A stretch of 64,000 bases of DNA from Purpureocillium takamizusanense. Its lineage: Eukaryota; Ascomycota; Sordariomycetes; Hypocreales; Ophiocordycipitaceae. The notes under the pieces were generated by a model. The model had not been told where the DNA came from and made no database searches. It worked only from the letters and a program-made list of their open reading frames with translations. Where the stretch lies: the NCBI RefSeq assembly GCF_022605165.1, contig NC_063076.1, positions 2,108,001 through 2,172,000 of the forward strand, read 5' to 3'. Position numbers and translations under genes: made by a program. This document shows, one piece after another, positions 46,624-57,114 of this stretch. Numbering within the stretch: the stretch's first letter is position 1; each line of letters begins with the position of its first letter.

Positions 46624-47402
46624 GTGCGTGGACCACGAGGTGGTGAGCGGGGATCGACAGGACAAACAGTGGCGTTGTGTGAGAGCATCATAGCCCAGAC
46701 GTGTCATGCCCGCCCGCGATGTGGCGTGATTGATTTCGGCGTCGCCAGCAGGTCAAGAATTAATTAGTAGCGGAACAGAAAAGGAACCGCGATGTTGGCC
46801 GGCCGAGGCGTTTTCGCGTCGACCAGACAGACGCGAGATCACGTGCTCAGAGCTAAAGCGATGCACGAAATGCCTTACAAGGGACAAAGTACTTCGTACG
46901 TGCCCCTCTTCGGAAGGTACGTACCTCGTAATCCAACGAATTTCGTCCTGTCCCTCTTCCCGTCTCTTCTCTGACACACTCCCACTCCCCGCTCTCGCAA
47001 TCTCGTATCCACCCAGGCCACGCGCCGGGGCAGATGGAACCAGCTGCAGGCCTCCAGTCAGCTTCTCCTACGGGGTCCTGTGCAGCCGCACCCCACTGAT
47101 TGGCCGTCAAACACCACGGCTGGCCGAGTTGAGAGGTCTGTTAAGCGCCCGGGAAGCCAACCCCGGGCCTTGCATGCGCGGGGTCTCGATGTCCGCCTGT
47201 GTGACAATGGCTTCTCCATGCTGTGCATACAAAAGCTCGTGTGGCGGCACCTCGCGTTGGCACTCGCCGCGCATCTCGTCCGTGCTCTTGTAATTGCTGT
47301 CTCGACGCGCGCTTCGGTTCACGTCGAACAGGCGGCGGCGAACAGAGGCTTGGCACAACTGTCAACTGGGCGATTCTCTGACCCTTCAAGCTCAAGGATC
47401 AC
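46624..47402. promoter_or_regulatory. Divergent promoter region
   Basis: 779 bp between the Pol kappa and Pro-rich-protein start codons. Small GTACTTCGTACGTG/GGTACGTACC palindromic words at 46889-46930. No gene seen. Confidence 0.5.
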
Positions 47403-48805
47403 ATGGCGGCCAGGCCCGGCGAGGAGAATGTGGCGACGCTGTACGTCCCAACAGCCGGCCATGACCACACCATCCGATCGACTGACCATGGCATAGCTTC
47501 GGAGACGTTCACTACTTCTATAGCTCTCCCGGCGTGAAGCCCCGCCATCATCGTTTCGACAAGGGCTCCTATGTGTACTTGTTTGAGAACGCAACCGAGA
47601 GGAGATGCCGCATTGAGGTTGCAAATAACCCCGGCACCGACGACCAAGACGCCTTTGACGGATGTGAGTTTTCCAATCGGCAGTCGGCCAAATGGAGCAC
47701 TGTGATGACACGACGAACAGACCTGGACCAAACTCGAGTCCACTACTCGTACAAACACCACTGCATGGTCTCGCTGGTGGTGGCCGATTCGGCTGATCAG
47801 AGTGAATGGCATCTCCCAACATACGACCCGCGGAATGAGCACAAGTACCACTACAAGCTCCATTCTCTCGACATATACTTTTGGACCCAGGCCGATGCAT
47901 TACAATTTATCAACGGGGTACGGCGTGTTCTTCCCCCATCTCAGGTGGAAGTTCTGGACGAACCCGGCCCGCCGCCACAGGCTACTGCCGCGAGCTCTGT
48001 GGTCCAGAGACTCGAGAAAGTCGCCATAACAGATCCTCAGTATGGGGGTACAAGCACTGCTGCCGCGCCTCCAGCGCATGCTCCAGTTCAAGGCTCCAGC
48101 CCGGGCGGAAGCTTGGCAGCAGTTGCCGCCGACATCCTCCCGGCCACGATGCCGCCGCCGCCACCGCCGCCTGCAGCAAACTTTGCGCCCATGGCTTACA
48201 ATCCGGCCGCCCCGGCGGCGCCTGAGGCGATACGGCATCGAGAGAAGACGCCGCCGCCTGATGAAGATCCTCTCAACCCGTTAGCGGTGGCCGTAGCATA
48301 CGATTATCAGAAGCAACCGTTTACGCCGGGCATCCCGCCAGCAAGTCAGCATGGACAGGTGACCAGTCCAGGCCTCCCGCCTTCAAAATTCGCTGCGCCG
48401 CCGTCACACCCTGGAATGCAACGGGCGGCAACCATGCCCGCGCATCAGGGAATGGCGAGTCCCTATGGTTCTAGCTTCCCGGCATCGCCAGGCTTCGCCC
48501 CTCCACCTCCGCCCCCGCAGCCGGCATCACAGCCAACCCTGCCCATATCGAACCCTGCCGGACCAACGCAGTCACCAGGAGGCTTCACCAACTATACTTA
48601 TAGCCAGCAGCAAGCTCCTGTGCGGCAGCTGAGCCAGGACTACTCGATCCATCAGCAGGTTTACCGCCCTAGCACAGAGACCGGGACGGCGCAGGCCCAG
48701 TATCAGCCAAAGCAGGAGGGAAGGAGCAGGCTGGAGGAGAACGCGGGTAAGCTTGAAAGAGGCGTTACCGGGATGCTCAAGAAGTTCGAGAAGAAGTTTG
48801 GATAG
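47403..48805 (+). CDS. Conserved Pro/Ala-rich cytosolic protein, function unknown
   Basis: Two exons, 47403-47440 and 47497-48805, encode 448 residues. The 56 bp intron (GTACGT...CATAG) is phase 2 and rebuilds VATLFGDVHYFYSSPG. The N-terminal ~145 residues look folded, with alternating strands and conserved aromatics (GSYVYLFENATERRCRIEV, VHYSYKHHCMVSLVVAD, HKYHYKLHSLDIYFW, ADALQFINGVRRVLP). The arrangement could be a PH-like or other beta-rich module. The rest is disordered and rich in Pro, Ala and Gln, with PPPPPP runs, an acidic PPPDEDPLNPLAVAVAYDY patch, and a C-terminal amphipathic helix (LERGVTGMLKKFEKKFG). I see no RRM or other named domain. The start codon gives a short first exon, which is well supported by frame continuity. 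Confidence 0.78.
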
Positions 48806-50780
48806 CTACCAGGCCGCGGTGGATCTTTGCGGAGTATGGATGGGGATCGCTTGTCATGACCCTGTCAAGATCTGTGAAGTTGGGGTTCGAATGCAGTAAA
48901 TATCTGAGCCCGTACAGGCCCTAGAAGAGCTAGGGCCAGGCAAATGCCATCGAAGGTGACGATCGACCGTACGATGCTGAGGGCAGCTGACTTTGGCAGG
49001 AGTATTGGGAATTTGGGAGACGGCAACTCGTCGCCCGGTTGCAGAATTCCGGCCACAGCCTCACCGCGAATGGTCGGTCCATCGCGGTGGGGTTCCTCGC
49101 AAGACTTGCGTCTGCTCAGGCGGCCAAGTATCAAGGTTGATAGAAGAATCATGTAGCAGGCATGAGGTCAGCAACATCACTGTGAGGTCTGCATTTGGAG
49201 CAGTGCACAATGAGGTGGATCCCGAGGAATTCAACCACTCATCGACAGAGCTGGGGGATGCCGGTCGTGAGAGATGCCGGTTCCAGGGCCCCAGCATTCG
49301 ATTCCACATCGGCACAGCTGCCGGCAACCTTAGTAGGTTGCATGGAAAGCGACATTGTGCGCCAGACAGCGATCCAGTGCCAGGCACCGTGGCACCCCGG
49401 CGTTGCGGGTGAGTGCTGCAGCACTGTCCGCGGGACTTGTTGCATGATCCCCTTTGTCGAGACAGGTACTCCGTACCTTAAGGCGAGATCCCCCCTCCGA
49501 CACTCTGGCTGGCCCCTGCAGGCAGGCAGGCAGTTTGACAAAACGTCCACTCAGCGACATCAGCTTGTTGGAGGGGTGCTGTGGTGCTCCCCGCACCCGT
49601 CTGGTGGTCTGGGCTGGTGGCTCAGTACCTCTACCCGAGGTGGTGGCTGTGGGTCAGCGGATTCTGTCCTGCAGCGGACTGGACCGTCTGCCCAAAGCCA
49701 CCGTGGCTGTTGGTCAGGCAGGCACCGTACCGGGTGCTTTCCTCTGTCCCCGAGGTACTAGTACCGGGGGAACACCTTCCTGGTAGGTATCTCACCAATA
49801 ACTCACCCAGTTAGGTAGTACTAAGTGTACCTATGGTGCCAAATTATATTTTCTGGTCTGCATAATGCAACATTAGTACCTACCTATATACTTTAGGTAC
49901 CCATAGGTAAATAAGGTACTAGGTAAGAACTACTAAGGTACCTAGATACTATTTAGGTGTCTGCGCGAGGTAATGCCGGGTGGTAGTCTATTGCGCTTAA
50001 CGTGCGGTTTAAGCTAATTGTTCGAGGGTTAGTACATAAGGTAGCTGCTTTAAGCCACAGGCCGCAGCGCTCGTACGAAGGACGAAGTTTCTCATGTACC
50101 TCAAATGAGGAAAGCCTGTATGTACACTGGCGTACAGTATACTTATCTCATCTGTGGGCCTTGGCTGGTGCTGGCCGTTGGGCTGAGCGGTAGCGCTGGC
50201 CCATCGCCATGGAACCAAGCCTCGTGAAAGGACGGGTGGGATGCATCCATTGGATCTGACAGGCCCCGCTAGCTGATGCAGCACAGCTAGGTAAGGTAGG
50301 TGGCCAGGAAGAACAGGCCCTGCCTGATACTGTACCGAGACCAACCTCTCGATTCGTATCGCTGGCCGCCGTGCCCGTTGTGCTGCTCACACCTCCCTAT
50401 GGTGGTGCGCAACCAACAAACCCGCCTCTCCCAGATTACCTCAACCTGGCCTGTCGTTGACTCCGTCCTCCTCATCACACACAGTCACCTGTTGGCCGCC
50501 CGCAAAACACCTCGCCGCGTCCAGTCAGCCCCGTACGGCATCTCAGGCTCCATCTTCGACCGAACTACCCCAGCATCAATGCGCTGATTCAACCTCCGAT
50601 CGTCGTCTGCCGGTTGGCGACCACACTGCCACCGACCTCGCTCGTTTGTCCGGCTCAAGGCCGCCTCATCTCGGCTCTGGACTTTCTGCTCAATTCTGCC
50701 GACCAACAGACGTCCTTCTCGCCGGCAGAGACATTCGACCTTCCCCCCGCGTTCCATCCGCTGCCCCAACCCATGAGAAA
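48806..50780. other. Intergenic region with a dense GTAC/TAGG island
   Basis: About 2 kb without a supported gene. 49785-49975 is an unusually AT-rich stretch made of TAGGTAC, ACTAAGG and CCTACC words. The last ~400 bp are C-rich and probably leader/promoter of the next gene. Confidence 0.5.
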
Positions 50781-52288
50781 ATGCGTGGTATATACCCTCG
50801 CATCTCGCCCGCCATCGACGGCGGCATCGCATATTCCCCGCGCAACTTTGCCAGACTGATTCGACGGGAGAGCGACAACAAAAACTTTGTTTTGATTGTA
50901 CGGCCACCTCGCCATCACCCAATTCTTGTCACCCAATAACTGACCCGTGTCGTGGCTCGCAGATCATCTTGGCTGTTATAGCTGGCCTGACACTGGCGGT
51001 CTGTATACTCGTCTTGCTTGCCAAGAGGCGCGGCCGCCCCCAGCATCGTGGCAACAAAACGACGGACCAAACCCCGGGTTTCTTTGACAGCGTGTCGCGT
51101 TACTGGCGTTCCGATTCCGGCAGATATGAGCAGACCTGGGGAGACGACACCATCACGGATGGCCAGGCACAGTCACATCGACTCGACACCGCGCCGTCAA
51201 GCCTCCCCACCCGTGCTCGCCAGAGTCGGGGCGTGTTGGGCCGCGACAATGACACCCCTGCTGCTCAGTCCGCCACTTCTGGGGCAGCCGTTGACCGCAA
51301 CACATCCGTACGCTCCGTCATGACGCTACCTGCGTACCGACAGACAGCTTCCAACAACGAGCAAGTCCTCGGCCGGGAAGGGGACAGAGATGGTGTTGAC
51401 GTCATCATCGACCTGCCAACAGCGGAAGAGGAGGAGGCACTACGTGAGGAAGAAATGGCAACTATTTATCAGATACGACAAACGAGGCGGCAGCAGGTTG
51501 CCGAAAGGGAAGAGCTAAGACAACAGCGCCGCGAAGCAAGGCGTCGAAACGACAGCGGGGCATTGGCCGACATTAGGGCGAGGTCAAGGGCAGCAAGCAA
51601 CAACAGCCAGATAGACGAGCTGCGAAGAGAGGTAGGCAGAATCCAGGATACCAGGCAGCGGTCAGTCTCCAGCGTGTCTTATGGGGATCTCGGGGTGGCT
51701 CGACACGACGGGACGAGGTTGCGCGCGAGCAGCAACGACAGCGAGCGCATGGGCCTGCTCTCGGACGCGGCTAGTATAGCCGTGTCCCAACGCTCAGGGG
51801 CCCCATCGCCGTCGCTACACCGCCGTGAGCAAAGCATCGGATCCGTTGTCAGCGTGGAGAGCGACGCTCCTCCATCGGTTCAAGCCCGGTCAAGGGGGGC
51901 ATCGAGGCCCGACACACCGCGACTTTCGGGGTCTAACGGGGCCTTGGCCGGCTCCAGCCCGGAGCTGGTAGAGGCGGACCTAGGGGAGGAGGAAATTCCG
52001 CCCCCGGAATACGAAGACGTGGCTCTGGATGAAACGACTCATCTAGAACGGCCCACAACGCCTCTTGACGGCCCGCCACCCGACTATCCGGGGCCGTACC
52101 GATCACCATCTCTCCGGAGCAACGATGCGGTTGCTAACGCAGGAGCTGCGGCCCAGGGAGGTGATCCAACATATACAGTCGAGCGAGGTGTGGGTGGGAT
52201 CCCCCAACTGCCGAGCCTTAGGATTTCGAGACTGCCTGAGATTGTCATTGAGCCCTCAAGCGCGCACACGCACGCAGGTCCATCATGA
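50781..52288 (+). CDS. Single-pass membrane protein with PPxY motifs (possible Rsp5/NEDD4-ligase adaptor)
   Basis: Two exons, 50781-50897 and 50963-52288, encode 480 residues. The intron (GTACGG...TCGCAG) is phase 0, joining NFVLI to IILAVIAG. A short N-terminal segment (about 35 residues) precedes one hydrophobic helix at about 36-57, ending in the basic stop-transfer LLAKRRGRPQ, so the large C-terminal part is probably cytosolic. That part has a long charged helix (EEEALREEEMATIYQIRQTR, RRQQVAEREELRQQRREARR), a Ser-rich linker and, near the C-terminus, PPPEYEDV and PPPDYPGPY. These are PPxY motifs, which bind WW domains of Rsp5-type ubiquitin ligases. The layout resembles yeast Rcr1/Rcr2-type adaptors; homology to them is not demonstrated. 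Start: first ATG of the frame (MRGIYPRIS). Confidence 0.75.
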
Positions 52289-53516
52289 CAGTTTATGTAA
52301 TCATGGCCGCGCCTCTTGCGATGCCAGATGTGCCACCATTTCTCATTCTCCGTTGCCGGGCCCGCCTCGCAACGCTTCGACACGGAGACGTTGTCGCTTG
52401 GCGAGGTACCCGGCCGCGACATGATTCATGACGACAAGGAATCGACTCGTCTAGTCATGGGCTGCGTCTTCTGTACGATTTAGACACTGATAGTTAGCGT
52501 GCTGCGGCTCAATTGAATTTACTACGCACGGCTTCGACAGGAAACCCCACGTAGCGCTCTCGGACGCGTACGCGGTTCGACACATGCACATTTGACCCAA
52601 AGCAGTTTCCAGCTCGTGGCTAGCAATGCCAGAAGCGACTGAAGGCGTTTCTACCGCTGCATCGTGCGGATTCCGTCCGATTTGTTGTTGACGCAGGGCA
52701 TGCCGACGAGCATCATGGCCTCCGTCCACCTACACTACCCCTCCCTATATCACGCGTGGAGGTACGAAATGAGCACGCGAAAAAGATTTGCCCGGGAGGA
52801 CCATGCTGCTCTGCTAAGTTAGATAACGTTCGCAGAATGGCGGCCGATGGGCATTCGTGGGAGAAGATTACCCCGGCAACATGTCGCGCGCGGCATGCAA
52901 GCTTGGTGGTACCTTAGCGATCGAATTGATAATTTGCAGTGACGAGGCGCTTATCAAGCTTTAGCTAATCGCAGTCGGTGCGGGCCTGCCACCGGTACGT
53001 ACCCGTGCTGTCTAAGATTGTCATCTTTAGCTAAGACGAGCCTCAGCGGCAGAGCCTCCGCCGCAGCCGTGGAGCTTCACGGGTCATGTTTGGTACCTCT
53101 ACGTACCAACAAACAACCTCGCCCTGCTTTGCCAATGCCGAGACCACAAGGTTCAAGCCAACAGATTGGAGCCATCCGACGACCCGTCAATCCGTCCACC
53201 CATCCCTTCATCCCGCCATCCCGCCATCCCGCCGGATCCCCCGCGCCGACTTGCCAAGGCGTCATCCGAATCACACGCTGGCGCCTGTGGGCGAGACATT
53301 GATTGACCCAGACCCAGACTCCTCCCGCACTCCCCGCAGCTCCAACTGCTACGGTAGCGGCGGCGTATAAATATGCTGAGCTCCCAGCCCACCCGGCTGC
53401 GGCCTGGATTGCTGTTGCCCGACTTCATACAGCACAGCTTTCCATCAAGACGCTTCACTCCCTGTCGTTTTGCCCCGGACCCCCGGTTAGAAGCTCGAAG
53501 CAGCCCCTAAATCGCA
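52289..53516. promoter_or_regulatory. Intergenic region, promoter side of quinone reductase
   Basis: 1.2 kb without a gene. CATCCCTTCATCCCGCCATCC-like imperfect tandem words at 53198-53232. A TATA box is listed separately. Confidence 0.45.
53366..53373 (+). promoter_or_regulatory. TATA box of the quinone reductase gene
   Basis: TATAAATA, 144 bp before the ATG at 53517; canonical sequence in an otherwise GC-rich stretch. Confidence 0.55.
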
Positions 53517-54263
53517 ATGGCTCCCAAGATTGCCATCGTCTATGTAAGTCGTCCGTCCGCGCTCCTACGCCTCGACGACTCCAGTCACCAACCACCTCGC
53601 CCCTGCAGTATTCCATGTACGGCCACATCCGGCAACTTGCCGAGGCCGAGAAGAAGGGCATAGAAAAGGCCGGCGGCACGGCCGATATCTATCAGATCCC
53701 CGAGACGCTCCCCGACGAGGTCCTCACCAAGATGCACGCCCCGCCCAAGCCTACCGATGTCCCGGTCCTGAGCGACCCCACCACTTTGACTCAGTACGAC
53801 GGCTTCTTGCTGGGAATCCCCACCCGTTACGGCAACTTCCCCGCCCAGTGGAAGGTATGTGCCGCGCCAACACTATGGACAATGAATGCTTCCTACGTGA
53901 TTGCTGACGACAGCTGGCCAGACTTTCTGGGACAAGACAGGCAGCATCTGGGCCTCTGGCGGCTTCTACGGCAAATTTGCTGGTGTCTTCATCTCGACCG
54001 CAGGCCACGGCGGCGGCCAAGAGTCTACGGCCATTGCTTCCATGTCTACCCTGTCCCACCACGGCATCATCTACGTCCCCTTGGGTTACGCCAAGTCGTT
54101 CGGCCAGCTCACCAATCTCAGCGAGGTGCACGGCGGCAGCCCTTGGGGCGCCGGCACCTTCGCCGCCGGTGACGGCTCGCGCCAGCCAAGCGCTCTGGAG
54201 CTGGAGATTGCCAACATTCAGGGCGAGAACTTCTACAATACCGTTGCCAGGGCCACCGGCTGA
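53517..54263 (+). CDS. NAD(P)H:quinone oxidoreductase, WrbA/flavodoxin-like (Alt a 7 family)
   Basis: Three exons, 53517-53543, 53609-53854 and 53922-54263, encode 204 residues. Introns are GTAAGT...CTGCAG and GTATGT...GGCCAG, both phase 0. The FMN-binding flavodoxin fold is clear: KIAIVYYSMYGHI (phosphate loop, split by intron 1), [31 protein letters not shown], and the conserved [16 protein letters not shown]. The length matches the WrbA family (about 200). Members reduce quinones by two electrons using FMN and NAD(P)H, protecting from redox cycling; fungal homologues are cytosolic, may associate with membrane eisosomes, and include minor allergens. A TATA box precedes the gene. Convergent with the methyltransferase gene, 308 bp between stops. 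Confidence 0.94.
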
Positions 54264-54571
54264 CTGCATGGCGGCGAATCGAAAGCCGATCGTGGTGGTG
54301 GTGCGGCGACGAGCAAGTCAGCTGCTGCTGTCGTGGGCAACAATGGTGTTGAGAAGCAACAGCATTCCTCGTCACAGCAGCAGCAACAGGAAAGGCCGGT
54401 GAAGGAAGGTCCGTGTGGTTTGCCTGCGAAGTGTATCGTTCTGTAAATTTGGTCATATTCACACTGAAATAGATCAAATTCCTTTGAACCGTATGTCTAG
54501 CGCTGCACACCTGCGGTCGTCCCCGTTTCAATGATTCAATTCATCGGTTTCGACTGCTCTGAGGGCGAAAG

Positions 54572-55526
54572 CTAGGCATGGGTTCCTCGCAAAGGGGCTT
54601 TGCTCTTTCGTAAGGTGCAAATTTCCGCCATACAATCTACCGATAGCACATCACGACTCATCAATAGTGAATTGCGTCCAGTCATGATATCGTCCACGAC
54701 TCGAAAAATTTGCTTGACCGTCGTATGCTTCGCTCTGTCCGTCGCCATTGGATCGCCGCCGTAGCCCTCCCAGTAGCTCGTCTGGAGGTCTTCGATGACA
54801 TAAATGCCGCCGGGCTTCACAATTGGCCAAAGATGCACTAGTGACGTGATCTGTTGCTCCATAGTGTGGCCCCCATCATCGACAACAACGTCGAACTGGC
54901 CGCTCTGTGCAGTCTCCGAGGCGAACTGCTCCAAGAAGGCCGCGTCCGCCTGGTCCCCAATGTATACGTGGGCATTGGCCGTCTCACGTTCGTACTTGGC
55001 CGCGCAGACTGCATCCGATTCGATGTAGTACAACTCGACCCTGGGCAGGAATTCGAGCCAAGTGTAGTACGATGCTCCGGGGCCATAGGCCTTGCATGAT
55101 TCAATATCGTCAGTTGACGCGGCATGCGGGAGGAGGCGTGCCGCGTTTAGGCACGAAGGTACGAACCATGTTGCAGCCAAGCCCAATCTCCAGCATCTTC
55201 AATGGCGAATTCCTCACTGGTGCAAGGTACTTGTCGTACATGTCCTGATAGCTGTGGCTCGTGACCTTGTCGGTACCATACTTCAACGCGACTTGCTCGA
55301 AAGATGAACGGTCTTGGTCCCAGCCCGTCCAAGGTTGGTTCTGGTAGCCGCTGCGGGCAATCAGCAAGGTGCCACCAAATGCCCTGAGATTTACTGACGC
55401 GGGTGAAGCGGGCTTGCTACGAAACACGCGCGTCGTGTTGCGGTCAAGTGTGAGGTGGATGACGGCCATCACAAAGGCCATGGCGGCGAGCGCGGCCAGT
55501 GGCAAGAAAACCCGCTTCTGGCGCAT
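54572..55526 (-). CDS. Class I SAM-dependent O-methyltransferase (DDGGH type) with N-terminal membrane anchor
   Basis: Two exons, 55526-55167 and 55090-54572, encode 292 residues. The intron (GTTCGT...TGCAAG) is phase 0, joining GLGCNM to AYGPGASYYTW. A hydrophobic segment at residues 5-24 (VFLPLAALAAMAFVMAVI) suggests a type II membrane protein with the catalytic part in the secretory lumen. The catalytic part has KYGTDKVTSHSYQDMYDKYL, SAM motif I KMLEIGLGC, an acidic loop (ELYYIESDA), VVVDDGGHTMEQQ and KPGGIYVIEDLQTSYW. This set is typical of sugar O-methyltransferases related to bacterial rhamnosyl-tetracenomycin methyltransferases. The substrate is unknown; a secreted glycan would fit the topology. 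An upstream in-frame ATG at 55691 would bury the anchor, so 55526 is preferred. Confidence 0.83.
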
Positions 55527-55956
55527 GATTCCTAGTTCCGATTCCTGTCGATGTGTAACAAGACGTAGTGGTAGCGTCAGTGGCTGATCTCGCCAAAAAC
55601 AACCGTTGTAGAGGTAAAGGCATGAAGCGAGCACGCCGAGAGCAGAAAGGTTAAAGGGGCGGAATGCGCGGATCTCTGACTTCCAAGGCAAGGCAAGACA
55701 GGGTGCTCAGGTAGATGAGCAACAAGTGCCACAGGTAGGTACCTTAGTAGGGACCGCTCGGGTAGTGACGACTGGTCGCCCCTGCCTTGCGAAAGGCAGC
55801 ACGCCCCGCGACTCCAAAGGGCGAGGTGCACGGTCGTCAAGGCCTGCGTCACGCCTCATCGCCCCAGCATCCGCTGCCACTGCTGAGGAGAGGACAGGCC
55901 AGGCCCTAAATGACCTCCACGGCCATCGCCGCCATCGTCCTGGGCCCCTGGGCCCA

Positions 55957-57114
55957 TCACCGCTCATGCGACCGGCCGTCCCCTTTGCCAAACAAGTTTG
56001 TTTGCGATCCAAAGAAGGGATTTGGTTGGAATGAATTGTGCAGGGGGGGATGCGACTGCAGCGCTCCGTCATAGACGCAAGGTCTCTTCATATCGTCAGG
56101 CGCTCCTGCGACGCTCATCTCGCCCCTATAGATCTCTACCACGTTGACGAGTGGATAGATGAGCAAGAGCATTGACAGGAGCTGGCCGAAACTCCAAACC
56201 TTTTCGCCCTGATCGCTCAGTCTGACAGACGGCCGGCCAAAAGCCTGGGACAAGAGACCGATGCGAATGGCGGCCCCCACGGCGATGGCAGCCATAAGCG
56301 ACAGTCCGGCAAGTTGCACGGATTTGACAAATCGCGGCTCGCGGCTATGAAGATACCACGTTGCCAAGACGAAGATGAAGCAGTTTCCAGCAATGACAAC
56401 AATGGTTCCCACGTATGAGAGGCTGGCGTTGGGCGCGGCTCCGTCTCCAGCGACCTGCCACACACAAGCGATGGGCAGGGTGGAGCGTTCCATGCCCTTG
56501 GACACAGCTTGAAGCACGAAGACGCCCGAGACGCTCGATAGAGCCAGGTTGACGAACATGAGAAACTGCCGTAGCCATCGGATCACCCAGTCGCGACGGT
56601 AATCGCGAACTAGCGCAAGCAGCGTGGCGTTGTGAGTTGCCATGGAGAGCAAGGACAGCATCCATATCAAGAAGAAGTGGTAAGGCACTAGCGAATTCAT
56701 CTTGGCCAGCCCGACACCTAGCAGCGGCGTCAGCCTCGCAACGCGGCATAATAACTGCTACAGGTTACTTGGCGCGTTCCGCGCCGCAGGCGGGCCGAGC
56801 GCCACGGGGCGACTTACTCTGGATGCCAATGCCCTGCAGTATCTGGGAGTCGCTGTATCCACTTAGGAGTTTTCGCCGGATCGTCGACGGCTTGCCTCGC
56901 ATCTCGCCGACAACGACTGTGGCCGACAAGATAATGGCTAGGCCCGCGGTGGCCATGAATGATAGGAGGATCTAGAACGATACTCAGCAACTCTGCATGC
57001 AATCTGACGATTTCGCCCGTGAGGCGCGCGACGTACCCCTGTGCCTGCGACACCCGCGTCACTCGGGGTTGATTCGGGAGCATCCGTGCACCGAAGCGGA
57101 TCCTCAAAAGCCAT
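55957..57114 (-). CDS. Polytopic integral membrane protein, conserved, function unknown
   Basis: Three exons, 57114-57037, 56971-56818 and 56717-55957, encode 330 residues. Introns: GTACGT...TTCTAG (phase 0) and GTAAGT...GCTAG (phase 1), rebuilding QGIGIQSVGLAKMNSLVPYH. About six or seven hydrophobic helices are visible: LLSFMATAGLAIILSATVVV; FLIWMLSLLSMATHNATLLA; FLMFVNLALSSVSGVFVLQA; IVVIAGNCFIFVLATWY; LAGLSLMAAIAVGAAIRIG; LLSMLLLIYPLVNVVEIY. The tail is cytosolic-type and polar, ending GKGDGRSHER. The motif YSDSQILQGIGIQ and the MVPYHFFLIWMLSLLS-like block recur in filamentous ascomycete membrane proteins of unknown role. The helix number could suit a receptor-like protein, but no GPCR signature is seen. 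The first exon is inferred from frame and splice sites only. Confidence 0.72.

Noticed and set aside
48881..48900. GGGGTTCGAATGC, tRNA B-box-like word
   Set aside because: No A box at a proper distance and no acceptor stem; lies in the 3' UTR of the Pro-rich-protein gene.
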